From Streptomyces syringium (GTDB taxonomy: Bacteria; Actinomycetota; Actinomycetes; Streptomycetales; Streptomycetaceae): DNA of 64,000 nucleotides. How positions within the stretch are numbered: the stretch's first letter is position 1; every line of letters starts with the position of its first letter. The DNA is taken from positions 5,415,501 through 5,479,500 of the forward strand of contig NZ_JAGIOH010000001.1 of assembly GCF_017876625.1 (NCBI RefSeq). The letters run 5' to 3'. Position numbers and translations under genes: made by a program. The notes under the pieces were generated by a model that was not told where the DNA came from, made no database searches, and saw only the letters and a list, made by a program, of their open reading frames with translations. Shown in pieces: positions 35,405 through 46,184 of this stretch.

Positions 35405-36295
35405 ATGGTCCATCCCCACGGCGGGCGCCGCCGGGTCCACGTCGGCGATCTCCGGCCCGGCGACCACGCGTGCCTCCTCTTCGACTCGGACGAGGAACGG
35501 GCTCTGCTCCTGGGCGGCTTCCTGCTCGGGGGCCTGGACGCCAAGGACAAGATCCTCTACCTCGCGGGGGAGGGCCCGGCCGGCCACGACGCCCTGCTGG
35601 ACCGCTGCCGTTTCCCCGCCGGGCCGCCCGATCTGTCCGGGCAGCTGGAGATCGTGGGCCCGGCCGAAATCTCCTCGGGCCGCGGGGAGTTCGAGCCCGC
35701 CGCCCTCCTGGACCGGCTCCGGGCCGCCGCCGACCGCGGCCGCCGGGAGGGCTACCGCGCCCTGCGGGTCGCGGCCGATCTGGGCGCCCTCCTGCGCGAC
35801 GGCCGCGACGTCCACCGCCTACTGCGGTACGAAGCCCTGCTGGCCGCGGAGTTCATCGACGACGAGGCGCTGGCCGTCTGCCAGTACGACCTCCGCCGCT
35901 GTGACCCCGCTGCCCTGGACACCCTCGCAGCCGCCCACCCCCGGAGCGTCGAATTGGATCCACTCGTCCGCACGGCCGATCTGGTCGTGGTCCGCACCTT
36001 CCGTCCCCCGGGCCTGCGGATCGAGGGGGCGGTCGACGCCGGCTCGCACGGGCACCTCAGGGAGGCCCTGCAGTCGGTCGCGGCCGTCAGGGGCGACGTC
36101 CGCCTGGAGATGTCCCGGGTGGAATTCCTCGACCTCGGCGGGCTGCGGCTGCTGATGACCTTCGCCAGGGCCCGCGCCGCCCGCCACTACGCCGTCGAGC
36201 TGACGGGGCTGCTGCCCCATCTGCTCCGCGTCATCACGCTCATCGGCTGGGACCGGACGCCCGGCCTCCGGCTCGGGGCCGCGCATGCCTACTGA
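35405..36295 (+). CDS. MEDS-domain protein with C-terminal STAS (anti-anti-sigma-like) domain
   Basis: The 296-residue protein has an N-terminal MEDS (DcmR-type sensory) domain: VGDLRPGDHACLLFDSDEER, ILYLAGEGPA and VCQYDLRRC. A STAS domain follows from about residue 195: LRIEGAVDAGSHGHLREAL, VRLEMSRVEFLDLGGLRLLM. The STAS serine position is not clear (FLDLGG stands where many anti-anti-sigma factors have LDSSGL), so phosphorylation is uncertain. The next gene, overlapping by 11 bases, joins the same sensory domain to an anti-sigma-type ATPase. Together they look like a partner-switching pair sensing a small ligand. Transcription is probably leaderless. Confidence 0.82.
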   Translation: MVHPHGGRRRVHVGDLRPGDHACLLFDSDEERALLLGGFLLGGLDAKDKILYLAGEGPAGHDALLDRCRFPAGPPDLSGQLEIVGPAEISSGRGEFEPAALLDRLRAAADRGRREGYRALRVAADLGALLRDGRDVHRLLRYEALLAAEFIDDEALAVCQYDLRRCDPAALDTLAAAHPRSVELDPLVRTADLVVVRTFRPPGLRIEGAVDAGSHGHLREALQSVAAVRGDVRLEMSRVEFLDLGGLRLLMTFARARAARHYAVELTGLLPHLLRVITLIGWDRTPGLRLGAAHAY

Positions 36296-37253
36296 GCACG
36301 CCGACGGGCCCGGATTCGTCCATCACGCCTGTCTGTACGGCAGCGACGAGCAGTTCCTGGCGACGGCCCTGCCGTTCGTCCGGGACGGGCTGACGGCCGG
36401 GGAGCCCGTCCTCGCCGCGACGACACCCGCCAACATCGAACTGCTCCGGGACGCCCTCGGCGAGCGGGCGCACGCCCTGGACACCGCCGAGACCGCGTAC
36501 TTCGGCCGCCGGCCCGTGGAGCGCGTCTCCGCCTTCCTGCGCTACCACGACCGCCGGGCCCGGCCCGGGCGGCGCATGCGGATGCTCGCCGAGCCGGTGT
36601 GGGGCGGCAGATCCGCCCGTCAGATCGCCGAGTGGAAACGGATGGAGTCCGGGCTCAATGTGCTGCTCGCCGAGCTGCCGGTCTGGATGATCTGCCCGTA
36701 CGACACCCGGGCCGTGTCCGCCGACGTGGCGGCGGCCGCCTGTGTCACGCACCCCGTGCGGATGGACGGCGGGCGGGCCCGCCCCTGTGCCGGGTACACG
36801 GACCCGCTGGCGTACGCGGCGGCGATCGGTCCGGCGCCGGAGACCGCCCCGGCCACGGCCGCGCGGATGGGCCCCACGGCCGACTCCGCGGCCGTCCGGC
36901 TCTTCGCCCGTGAGCGGGCGGCCGCGGCGGGGCTGACGGGCGAGCGGCTCGCCCTGGCCGAGTTCGCCGTCGCCGAGGCGGCGGGCTATCTGCTGGCCGC
37001 CGACGGCGCCCGGGTCGCCCTGCGGATCTGGGAGGAGCCGGGCACCCTGGCCTGCGAACTGCTGCGCGAGGATCCCCACGGCGCGAGCGTGCCGGCCTTC
37101 GCCGGCTTCCTGCCCCCCGACGAGGCACCGGACCCGGAGGACGGCCTCTGGCTCGCGCGCACCCTCAGCGAGACCCTGGAGGTGCGCGCGGAGGGCGACC
37201 GCACCCGCCTCGGTCTGCGGCTCGCGGGCCTGCGTGACGCGGAGTGCGGCTGA
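36285..37253 (+). CDS. MEDS-domain protein with C-terminal anti-sigma-type ATPase domain
   Basis: The 322-residue protein starts with a MEDS domain (FVHHACLYGSDEQFL, MRMLAEPVWGGRSARQIAEW, WMICPYDTR). Its C-terminal third from about residue 205 resembles HATPase_c/RsbW-type domains: LTGERLALAEFAVAEAAGYL, VALRIWEEPGTLACELL, DGLWLARTLSETLEVR. The N-box is weakly kept (EFAVAEAAGYLL). It begins at ATG 36285 within the end of the MEDS-STAS gene. The pair may sequester and release an unknown sigma factor, or the ATPase may have another partner; no sigma gene is adjacent. Confidence 0.8.
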   Translation: MPTEHADGPGFVHHACLYGSDEQFLATALPFVRDGLTAGEPVLAATTPANIELLRDALGERAHALDTAETAYFGRRPVERVSAFLRYHDRRARPGRRMRMLAEPVWGGRSARQIAEWKRMESGLNVLLAELPVWMICPYDTRAVSADVAAAACVTHPVRMDGGRARPCAGYTDPLAYAAAIGPAPETAPATAARMGPTADSAAVRLFARERAAAAGLTGERLALAEFAVAEAAGYLLAADGARVALRIWEEPGTLACELLREDPHGASVPAFAGFLPPDEAPDPEDGLWLARTLSETLEVRAEGDRTRLGLRLAGLRDAECG

Positions 37254-37320
37254 CCGCACGAACGGTCACCCACGGACGGTCGGCCGCAGGTGACTCGCTA
37301 CGGGCGAGGGTCGGCGCGGC

Positions 37321-38049
37321 TCAGCCGTTGCGGCGGAGGGCCTCACTCAGGCGCAGGGCGGCGTCGATGACCGCCTGGGCGTGCATCCGGCCCGGGTGGC
37401 GCGTCAGCCGCTCGATGGGGCCGGAGACCGACACGGCGGCCACCACGCGGTTCGAGGGGCCGCGCACGGGCGCGGAGACCGAGGCGACGCCCGGCTCCCG
37501 CTCGCCGATCGACTGGGCCCAGCCCCGGCGCCGGACGCCCGAGAGCGCGGTCGCCGTGAAGCGGGCGCCCTGCAGACCGCGGTGCAGCCGCTCGGGCTCC
37601 TCCCAGGCCATGAGCACCTGGGCCGCCGAGCCCGCCTTCATCGGCAGCGTCGAGCCGACCGGCACGGTGTCCCGCAGTCCGGACAGCCGCTCCGCGGCCG
37701 CCACACAGATCCGCATGTCGCCCTGGCGGCGGTAGAGCTGCGCGCTCTCGCCCGTCACGTCCCTCAGGTGCGTGAGCACCGGTCCGGCCGTGGCCAGCAG
37801 CCGGTCCTCACCGGCCGCCGCCGCCAGCTCGCTGAGCCGCGGGCCGAGGATGAAACGGCCCTGCATGTCCCGCGCCACCATCCGGTGGTGCTCCAGCGCC
37901 ACGGCGAGCCGGTGCGCCGTGGGCCGGGCGAGCCCGGTCGCCGCCACGAGCCCGGCCAGCGTCGCCGGGCCGGACTCCAGAGCGCTCAGTACCAAAGCCG
38001 CCTTGTCGAGAACGCCCACGCCACTCGAGGCGCCACCAGAGTTGTCCAT
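37321..38049 (-). CDS. ndgR: IclR-family regulator of amino-acid metabolism
   Basis: The 242-residue protein has an N-terminal winged helix-turn-helix (LDKAALVLSALESGPATLAG, ATGLARPTAHRLAVALE) and an IclR effector-binding domain (GRFILGPRLSELA, TVPVGSTLPMKAGSAAQVLMAW). Its divergence from leuC, its size and its location fit NdgR, which in Streptomyces controls leucine and other amino-acid genes. ATG 38049 is the start, and the in-frame upstream region lacks IclR homology. A strong palindrome in the 128-base gap to leuC is the likely binding site. Confidence 0.92.
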   Translation of the reverse strand: MDNSGGASSGVGVLDKAALVLSALESGPATLAGLVAATGLARPTAHRLAVALEHHRMVARDMQGRFILGPRLSELAAAAGEDRLLATAGPVLTHLRDVTGESAQLYRRQGDMRICVAAAERLSGLRDTVPVGSTLPMKAGSAAQVLMAWEEPERLHRGLQGARFTATALSGVRRRGWAQSIGEREPGVASVSAPVRGPSNRVVAAVSVSGPIERLTRHPGRMHAQAVIDAALRLSEALRRNG

Positions 38050-38061
38050 GAAACGATATTC

Positions 38062-38082
38062 GCGTCTCACAGTGTGAAACGC
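38062..38082. promoter_or_regulatory. Candidate NdgR operator in the ndgR-leuC gap
   Basis: GCGTCTCACA and TGTGAAACGC flank a single G and match as an inverted repeat at 9 of 10 positions. The site is 13 bases before the ndgR start and about 95 bases before leuC, suited to control of both genes. Confidence 0.6.
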
Positions 38083-38177
38083 AAGTTCAATTTTCCGGGA
38101 TTGGCGCCAACCTGGACGGACAGGACCCCACTGGCACACGAGTTGGGTCGGCAGCGACGCCGGCCGGAGGGACAGCG

Positions 38178-39620
<1,443 letters not shown>

Positions 39621-39626
39621 ACAGCC

Positions 39627-40220
39627 ATGGAAGCTTTCACCACGCACACCGGCCGGGCCGTCCCGCTGCGCCGCGGAAATGTCGACACCGACCAGATCAT
39701 CCCGGCGCACTGGCTCAAGAAGGTGACCCGCGACGGCTTCGAGGACGGGCTCTTCGAGGCCTGGCGCAAGGACCCGGAGTTCGTCCTGAACCGTCCGGAG
39801 CGCGCGGGCGCCACCGTGCTGGTCGCCGGCCCCGACTTCGGCACGGGCTCCTCCCGCGAGCACGCGGTCTGGGCGCTGCAGAACTACGGCTTCAAGGCCG
39901 TGGTCTCGTCGCGCTTCGCCGACATCTTCCGTGGGAACTCCCTCAAGAACGGTCTGCTGACCGTCGTCCTGCCGCAGGAGACCGTCGACGCGCTCTGGGA
40001 GCTGACCGAAGCCGACCCCACCGCCGAGGTCACGGTGGACCTCGTGGCACGCGAGGTCCGGGCCGAGGGCATCACGGCTGGATTCGACCTTGACGAGAAC
40101 GCCCGGTGGCGACTCCTGGAGGGGCTGGACGACATCAGCCTGACCCTCCGGCAAGAGGCCGACATCGCCGCCTTCGAGGCCCGGAGGCCTTCCTACAAGC
40201 CGTCCACGGCCCGGATCTGA
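39627..40220 (+). CDS. leuD: 3-isopropylmalate dehydratase small subunit
   Basis: The 197-residue small subunit forms the substrate-recognition part of the isomerase. It has [34 protein letters not shown] and [19 protein letters not shown], all typical of LeuD. Six bases separate it from leuC, so it is one operon. A 15-bp hairpin with a TTCG tetraloop follows about 80 bases downstream. Confidence 0.97.
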   Translation: MEAFTTHTGRAVPLRRGNVDTDQIIPAHWLKKVTRDGFEDGLFEAWRKDPEFVLNRPERAGATVLVAGPDFGTGSSREHAVWALQNYGFKAVVSSRFADIFRGNSLKNGLLTVVLPQETVDALWELTEADPTAEVTVDLVAREVRAEGITAGFDLDENARWRLLEGLDDISLTLRQEADIAAFEARRPSYKPSTARI

Positions 40221-40301
40221 CATCAATTTCGGGCCCGAACGGCCCATCGTCCGAGCCCCTTGCCGACCCCGGATTTTCGCTGTTCACCCAGGGTTTGACA
40301 T

Positions 40302-40335
40302 GATGCGCCCCCTGTCTTCGGACAGGGGGCGCATC
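40302..40335 (+). terminator. leuCD terminator-like hairpin
   Basis: A perfect 15-bp stem (40302-40316 with 40321-40335) closes a stable TTCG tetraloop. There is no T-run. It lies between leuD and the next small gene. Confidence 0.75.
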
Positions 40336-40389
40336 GCTCTGTTGAGGCCCTGTGAAGCGACAACTCGCCTCAGATGGCACAATCGGTGC

Positions 40390-40635
40390 ATGGAACGCGA
40401 CAGCCAACTCGAGCTCTACCGGCTCGTCGCCGACCAACTCAAGGAAGCGCACACAAGGGTGCGCGCACTGCAAGTCCCGGAGGGCGTACGGATGGCGCTG
40501 TCCCGGAAGCTGCTGGTCATCACGGCCGCGGCAAAGCACGATCTCTCAGGCGCGGCAAGGCGTCTGGACCGGCTGATGAACGACCTCGACGAGGGCCGTT
40601 TCCCCGAAGAGCCCGACCCCGACGGAACTCCGTGA
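40390..40635 (+). CDS. Small helical hypothetical protein, 81 residues
   Basis: The protein is predicted to be mostly helical (ERDSQLELYRLVADQLKE, SRKLLVITAAAKHDLSGAAR, DRLMNDLDEGRFP) and acidic at the C-terminus. It has no known motif. CACAAT ends six bases before ATG 40390 without a clear ribosome site, so it may be leaderless. It sits upstream of hupS but is separated by a clear hupS promoter. I do not recognise a function. Confidence 0.65.
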   Translation: MERDSQLELYRLVADQLKEAHTRVRALQVPEGVRMALSRKLLVITAAAKHDLSGAARRLDRLMNDLDEGRFPEEPDPDGTP

Positions 40636-40680
40636 TGGTCGAGTTCGTTGCGGCACAAGGGTGATTAGACCGTTTCGTGT

Positions 40681-40709
40681 TTGATTTGCGGTATATATCT
40701 GCCTAACGT
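40681..40709 (+). promoter_or_regulatory. hupS promoter
   Basis: TTGATT (40681-40686) and TAACGT (40704-40709) have a 17-base spacer containing TATATAT, in the most AT-rich stretch locally. The start would be near 40716. A GGAACG/CGTTCC hairpin (40721-40736) lies in the leader before GTG 40761. Confidence 0.65.
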
Positions 40710-40760
40710 GCGAAAAGGCTGGAACGCATTCGTTCCAGCAATGTCTCCGAAGGGGAAGAC

Positions 40761-41465
40761 GTGAACAAGGCGCAGCTCGTTGAAGCGATTGCCGACAAGC
40801 TCGGCGGCCGTCAGCAGGCCGCAGACGCTGTCGACGCGGTACTCGACGCGATCGTCCGTGCGGTGGTCTCCGGCGACCGGGTCTCGGTCACCGGCTTCGG
40901 CTCGTTCGAGAAGGTCGACCGTCCGGCCCGTTACGCCCGCAACCCGCAGACGGGTGAGCGCGTGCGGGTCAAGAAGACCTCGGTGCCCCGCTTCCGCGCG
41001 GGTCAGGGCTTCAAGGACCTGGTGAGCGGCTCGAAGAAGCTCCCGAAGAACGATGTCGCGGTGAAGAAGGCGCCCAAGGGCAGCCTTTCCGGTGGCGTCA
41101 AGACCACCACCAAGGCCGCGGCCAAGAAGGCCACCGCCAAGAAGGCCGCCGCGAAGAAGGCCACCACGGCCACCACCGCGAAGAAGACCGCGGCGAAGAC
41201 CACGGCGAAGAAGACCACCACCGCGGCAGCGGCCAAGAAGGCCACCACCGCGAAGAAGGCCACCGCCAAGAAGACGACGGCCACCGCCACCAAGGCCGCC
41301 GCCAAGAAGGCGACCCCGGCGAAGAAGGCCACGACGACGGCCGCCAAGAAGACCACGGCGAAGAAGACCGCGCCCGCCAAGAAGGCTACGGCGACCAAGG
41401 CTCCGGCGCGCAAGACCACCGCGCGCAAGACCACCGCCAAGAAGACGGCCGCCAAGAAGAAGTAA
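40761..41465 (+). CDS. hupS: HU-family nucleoid protein with long lysine-rich tail
   Basis: This DNA-bending protein compacts the nucleoid; the tailed form in Streptomyces is linked to spore chromosomes. Residues 1-91 are a full HU domain (NKAQLVEAIADKLGG, VTGFGSFEKVDRPARYARNP, KTSVPRFRAGQGFKDLV). Residues about 95-234 are low-complexity Lys/Ala/Thr repeats such as AAKKATAKKA, like the tail of eukaryotic linker histones, and encoded by repetitive DNA prone to length change. GTG 40761 follows GGGGAAG. A clear promoter and downstream terminator make it a single-gene unit. Confidence 0.95.
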   Translation: MNKAQLVEAIADKLGGRQQAADAVDAVLDAIVRAVVSGDRVSVTGFGSFEKVDRPARYARNPQTGERVRVKKTSVPRFRAGQGFKDLVSGSKKLPKNDVAVKKAPKGSLSGGVKTTTKAAAKKATAKKAAAKKATTATTAKKTAAKTTAKKTTTAAAAKKATTAKKATAKKTTATATKAAAKKATPAKKATTTAAKKTTAKKTAPAKKATATKAPARKTTARKTTAKKTAAKKK

Positions 41466-41489
41466 CGGCGACGCACGGCGTCACGCGCC

Positions 41490-41519
41490 GGGCCGGGCTC
41501 CCCTCGGGGAGCCCGGCCC
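41490..41519 (+). terminator. hupS terminator
   Basis: GGGCCGGGCTCCCC (41490-41503) pairs with 41506-41519 around a very short loop, about 25 bases after the stop. It could also serve the convergent small gene. Confidence 0.75.
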
Positions 41520-41586
41520 GCGGTGTGTCCCCAGCCGGCAGACCGCGCCGGAATCCGCCGTGGGAGCCGCCCCGGAACCGTCGGAG

Positions 41587-41811
41587 CTAGAAGGTCTGCA
41601 GCGTTACCAACGTCACGCGCCGGGCCGCGTCGCCGCCCTCGGCGCCTTCCGGGGCCTGTCCGAACTCGATCCGTACGCGCTGCCCGGGGCGCAGCAGCCG
41701 CAGGCCGCCCGCGTCGAACGCCGCCGCGTCGAAGGGCACCGGGGTGCCGTCGTCCAGGAGCACGCTCCCGGCGCGGGTCTGAGGGTCGTAGGTGTACGCG
41801 GTGGCCTGCAT
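41587..41811 (-). CDS. Small cold-shock/OB-like hypothetical protein
   Basis: The 74-residue protein (YDPQTRAGSVLLDDGTPVPFDA, LRLLRPGQRVRIE) resembles the beta-barrel pattern of cold-shock or S1-type OB domains, with GSVLLDDG in the position of the first strands. The RNA-binding aromatic motifs of true CspA proteins are absent, so nucleic-acid binding is uncertain. It starts at ATG 41811, nine bases after the cofC stop, so it is in an operon with cofC. The function is unknown. Confidence 0.7.
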   Translation of the reverse strand: MQATAYTYDPQTRAGSVLLDDGTPVPFDAAAFDAGGLRLLRPGQRVRIEFGQAPEGAEGGDAARRVTLVTLQTF

Positions 41812-41820
41812 GGGGCCAGC

Positions 41821-42477
41821 CTAGTCGAGCCCCACCGCCGGGCCGGGGGCCGTCGCACGGCCCGCCGCGGCCGCCGTGTGCGGGCCCACGCCCAATGCCA
41901 GAGCCGTCCGCAAATCCTGCTCGGTATCCACGTCCTGCCGTACGGAATCCACCCCGGTCAGCTCGATCTCCCGGGCCCCCGAAGCACGGTGACGGGCACG
42001 CGACCGGCCCTCGAACGCCGGCGCCAATTCATTTCCCGCGGTCGCCGAGAGCAGTGTCGTGCCGATTCCCGCGGCATCCGCGAGAAATGCGCGCGGGAAT
42101 TCGGCGGCCGAATCGAGCACCCGCCCGAGTTCCGCGGGGCGCAGCGCCGGCAGATCCGCGTTGAGCGTCGCCACCCCGGTATGCGGCCACCGCGTCCGGG
42201 CGGTGCGCGCCCCGTGCGCGAGGGCGCTGTTCAGGCCACCGCCCCCCGTCGGCTCGGGCAGCACCCAGGCGCCGAGCGCGGACAGCTCGGCCCCCGCCCG
42301 GCGATCGTCCGTGACGACCACCACATCCCGCACGGCCCGGCAGGTCAGCGCGGCGCCCACGGTGTCCAGGGCGAACGCCAGCGCGAGGGCGGGCCGGGGC
42401 AGCCGCCCGGTGCCGCCCGCGAGGCGGCTCTTGGCCAGGGCCAGCGGCTTCACGGGCACGACCAGCGTCCAGACCAC
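41821..42477 (-). CDS. cofC: 2-phospho-L-lactate/phosphoenolpyruvate guanylyltransferase (F420 synthesis)
   Basis: CofC activates phosphoenolpyruvate or phospholactate with GTP in coenzyme F420 biosynthesis. The protein has the nucleotidyltransferase N-terminus VVPVKPLALAKSRLAG, then VVVVTDDRR, GGGGLNSALAHGA and LNADLPALRP (the metal-binding aspartate). Either ATG 42498 or GTG 42477 could be the start; the latter is preferred because GGGAGGGAG lies immediately upstream, giving 218 residues. It is divergent from the acyltransferase gene. Other F420 genes are not in this window. Confidence 0.85.
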   Translation of the reverse strand: MVWTLVVPVKPLALAKSRLAGGTGRLPRPALALAFALDTVGAALTCRAVRDVVVVTDDRRAGAELSALGAWVLPEPTGGGGLNSALAHGARTARTRWPHTGVATLNADLPALRPAELGRVLDSAAEFPRAFLADAAGIGTTLLSATAGNELAPAFEGRSRARHRASGAREIELTGVDSVRQDVDTEQDLRTALALGVGPHTAAAAGRATAPGPAVGLD

Positions 42478-42650
42478 GTCCGCTCCCTCCCGTCGCATGG
42501 CTCTTATTGTCACCTGCTGCCGCAGCCCGCCGGGGACCGCCGGGGTTACGGTGTTCTCGACAGACCGGGTACCTGGGGCCACACTTGTCCGGCCCCCGGG
42601 TTCGGACGGCTCCCGAGCCCGGCTTCAGGTTCCAAGAGAAGGGTGTCCGA

Positions 42651-43409
42651 GTGTCCCGCCACAGAATCGGCTTCTGGTACCGCTTTACGGCGGTGTTGGC
42701 AAAACCGCCGCTCGTGGTTCTGTTCAAGCGGGACTGGAGGGGAATGGAGCACATTCCGGCTGACGGCGGATTCATCACCGCGGTCAACCACAACTCCTAT
42801 CTCGACCCGCTCTCGTACGCCCACTTCCAGTACAACACCGGGCGCGTCCCCCGCTTCCTGGCCAAGGCCGCCCTGTTCCGGACCACCTTCGTCGGAACGT
42901 TGCTGCACGGCACCGGGCAGATCCCGGTCTACCGCGAGACCACCGACGCCGCCACCGCTTTCCGGGCCGCCGTCGACGCCATCAACAAGGGCGAGTGCGT
43001 GGCCTTCTACCCCGAGGGCACCCTCACCCGCGACCCCGACATGTGGCCCATGGAGGGCAAGACCGGGGCCGCCCGCGTGGCCCTGCTCACCAAGGCCCCG
43101 GTCATCCCGGTCGCCCAGTGGGGCGCCAACGAGGCCATGCCGCCGTACGCCAAGGAGAAGAAGCTGCGGCTCTTCCCCCGCAAGACGCTCAGGGTCGCGG
43201 CGGGACCGCCCGTCGACCTCTCCGCGTACTACGGCAAGGAGCCGACCGCCGAGGTGCTGCGCGAGGCCACCGAGAAGATCATGGCCGCGATCACCGAACT
43301 CCTCGCCGAACTCCGCGGCGAGCCGGCGCCCGCCGAGCCGTACAACCACAAGCGGGCCCGCGCCGCGGCCCGCCGGACACCACAGCAGACACAAGGGGAC
43401 AGCAAGTGA
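42651..43409 (+). CDS. plsC: 1-acyl-sn-glycerol-3-phosphate acyltransferase
   Basis: This membrane-associated acyltransferase makes phosphatidate. The 252-residue protein has the HX4D motif in VNHNSYLD, the second-motif region VGTLLHGTGQIPVYRE, FYPEGTLTRD and APVIPVAQWG. A C-terminal basic tail (YNHKRARAAARR) may aid membrane association. GTG 42651 follows GAGAAGGG. Its stop overlaps the gpsA start (GTGA), so glycerol-3-phosphate production and its acylation are coupled. Confidence 0.9.
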   Translation: MSRHRIGFWYRFTAVLAKPPLVVLFKRDWRGMEHIPADGGFITAVNHNSYLDPLSYAHFQYNTGRVPRFLAKAALFRTTFVGTLLHGTGQIPVYRETTDAATAFRAAVDAINKGECVAFYPEGTLTRDPDMWPMEGKTGAARVALLTKAPVIPVAQWGANEAMPPYAKEKKLRLFPRKTLRVAAGPPVDLSAYYGKEPTAEVLREATEKIMAAITELLAELRGEPAPAEPYNHKRARAAARRTPQQTQGDSK

Positions 43410-44407
43410 CGCGCTGCGCCGTCTACGGCACCGGCTCCTGGGGCACGGCCTTCGCGATGGTCCTCGCGGACGCCGGCTGCGAGGTGACCATGTGGGGCCG
43501 ACGCGCCGCCACCGTGGACGCCGTCAACACCGGCCGCACCAACCCCGACTACCTCCCGGGCGTCGAGCTGCCCGCCACGGTCCGGGCCACCACCGACCCC
43601 GCCGAGGCGGCCGACGGCGCACAGTTCACCGTGCTGGCCGTGCCGTCCCAGACGCTGCGCGGCAATCTCGCCGAGTGGGCCCCCCTGCTGCCCGCCGACA
43701 CCGTGCTCGTCTCCCTGATGAAGGGCGTCGAACTGGGCACGGCCAAGCGGATGAGCGAGGTCATCGAGGAGGTCGCCAAGGTCTCCGCCGATCAGGTCGC
43801 GGTCCTCACCGGCCCCAACCTCGCCCGCGAGATCGCCGCCCGGCAGCCCGCCGCGGCCGTCGTCGCCTGCCGTGACGAGTCCGTGGCCAAGCGGCTCCAG
43901 GCCGCCTGCCACACCCCGTACTTCCGCCCGTACACCAACACCGACGTGGTCGGCTGTGAGCTCGGCGGCGCCGTGAAGAACGTCATCGCCCTCGCCGTGG
44001 GCATCGCCGACGGCATGGGCCTCGGCGACAACGCCAAGGCGTCGCTCATCACCCGCGGGCTGGCCGAGACGACCCGGCTGGGCCTCGCGATGGGTGCCGA
44101 CGCGCACACCTTCGCCGGACTGGCCGGCATGGGCGACCTCGTCGCCACCTGCTCCTCGCCGCTCTCCCGCAACCACACCTTCGGCACCAACCTCGGCCGC
44201 GGCATGACCCTCGCCGAGACCATCGCGGTCACCAAGCAGACCGCCGAAGGCGTCAAGTCCTGTGAATCCGTGCTGGATCTGGCCCGGCGCCACGATGTCG
44301 ACATGCCGATCACCGAGACGGTCGTGGACATCGTGCACGAGGGCAAGCCGCCGCTGGTGGCCCTCAAGGAGCTCATGTCGCGCAGCGCCAAGCCCGAGCG
44401 ACACTGA
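43406..44407 (+). CDS. gpsA: Glycerol-3-phosphate dehydrogenase [NAD(P)+]
   Basis: GpsA reduces dihydroxyacetone phosphate to glycerol-3-phosphate, the backbone of phospholipids. The 333-residue protein has the Rossmann motif YGTGSWGTAFAMVLA near residues 6-20, LTGPNLAREIAARQPAA, the catalytic lysine region GGAVKNVIALAVG, and GMGDLVATCSSPLSRN. It starts at GTG 43406 with a four-base overlap with plsC. The ddl gene follows 46 bases later. Confidence 0.96.
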   Translation: MTRCAVYGTGSWGTAFAMVLADAGCEVTMWGRRAATVDAVNTGRTNPDYLPGVELPATVRATTDPAEAADGAQFTVLAVPSQTLRGNLAEWAPLLPADTVLVSLMKGVELGTAKRMSEVIEEVAKVSADQVAVLTGPNLAREIAARQPAAAVVACRDESVAKRLQAACHTPYFRPYTNTDVVGCELGGAVKNVIALAVGIADGMGLGDNAKASLITRGLAETTRLGLAMGADAHTFAGLAGMGDLVATCSSPLSRNHTFGTNLGRGMTLAETIAVTKQTAEGVKSCESVLDLARRHDVDMPITETVVDIVHEGKPPLVALKELMSRSAKPERH

Positions 44408-44453
44408 AGCGCGGGATTGCACCCGGCGGACCACGAGGTACTCTCGACGCGAT

Positions 44454-45608
<1,155 letters not shown>

Positions 45609-45620
45609 CGGCACACGAGG

Positions 45621-45647
45621 CGGGCCGGTCGTGGGACGACCGGCCCG
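45621..45647. terminator. Terminator between ddl and the lipoprotein gene
   Basis: A perfect 11-bp stem (45621-45631 with 45637-45647) with a TGGGA loop lies between the two convergent genes. Confidence 0.8.
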
Positions 45648-45660
45648 CTGGTCCCGCTTC

Positions 45661-46164
45661 TCAGACGACGCCCTCGGGAATCGTCTTCTTGACGGCGTCG
45701 GCGAAATCGGTGAGCGCACTGATGTCGCCGGCGTCGCCGACGTATTTCTTCGGCAGGGTGACCTCCACCCACGCCGCCCGCAGTGTGGTCGTGCAGCGGA
45801 CGCTGCCGTCCGGCTGTTTCTCCGGCAGCCACTCCACGCCATTGATCTCCACCGAGTCCGCGGCGGGGTTGTAGTGTTCGGAGCCGGACGTAAGGATCTT
45901 GGGGCGGCCCACCCCGCACCGCAGGGCGATCGCGGGCGTGCCCCACGCGGCCGTGAAGTCCGAGACGGGTTCAGTGGTACGCCGCCGGTGCCCGTCCACG
46001 GCCTCGGGCAGTTCCTCGTGCAGAGCCCGGCAGAGCTGGGCCTCCCGCGCCGACGGCGTGGGAACCACCAGGCCCGCCGCGTCGTCCGTGGATGAGCAGC
46101 CAACGGCCGCGCACAGCACGGCGACAGCGGACAGGCCGAGGGGCCGGCGGAGTAAAGACTTCAC
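45661..46164 (-). CDS. DUF3515-type lipoprotein
   Basis: The 167-residue product has a lipoprotein signal with lipobox AAVGC (Cys near residue 23). The mature domain has three further cysteines (AQLCRAL, ALRCGVG, VRCTTT), conserved tryptophans and the motif TAAWGTPAIALRCG, as in actinobacterial DUF3515 proteins. It is predicted to sit on the outer face of the membrane. The role is unknown; its location beside ddl and the RAM-domain gene is conserved but not informative. Confidence 0.8.
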   Translation of the reverse strand: MKSLLRRPLGLSAVAVLCAAVGCSSTDDAAGLVVPTPSAREAQLCRALHEELPEAVDGHRRRTTEPVSDFTAAWGTPAIALRCGVGRPKILTSGSEHYNPAADSVEINGVEWLPEKQPDGSVRCTTTLRAAWVEVTLPKKYVGDAGDISALTDFADAVKKTIPEGVV

Positions 46165-46184
46165 CGGCCGAGCATACGGGGGAG

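Noticed and set aside
41092-43875. A 927-codon plus-strand frame overlapping hupS, cofC, plsC and gpsA
   Set aside because: It results from Arg/Pro-rich reading of repeats and of out-of-frame genes; no homology is visible.
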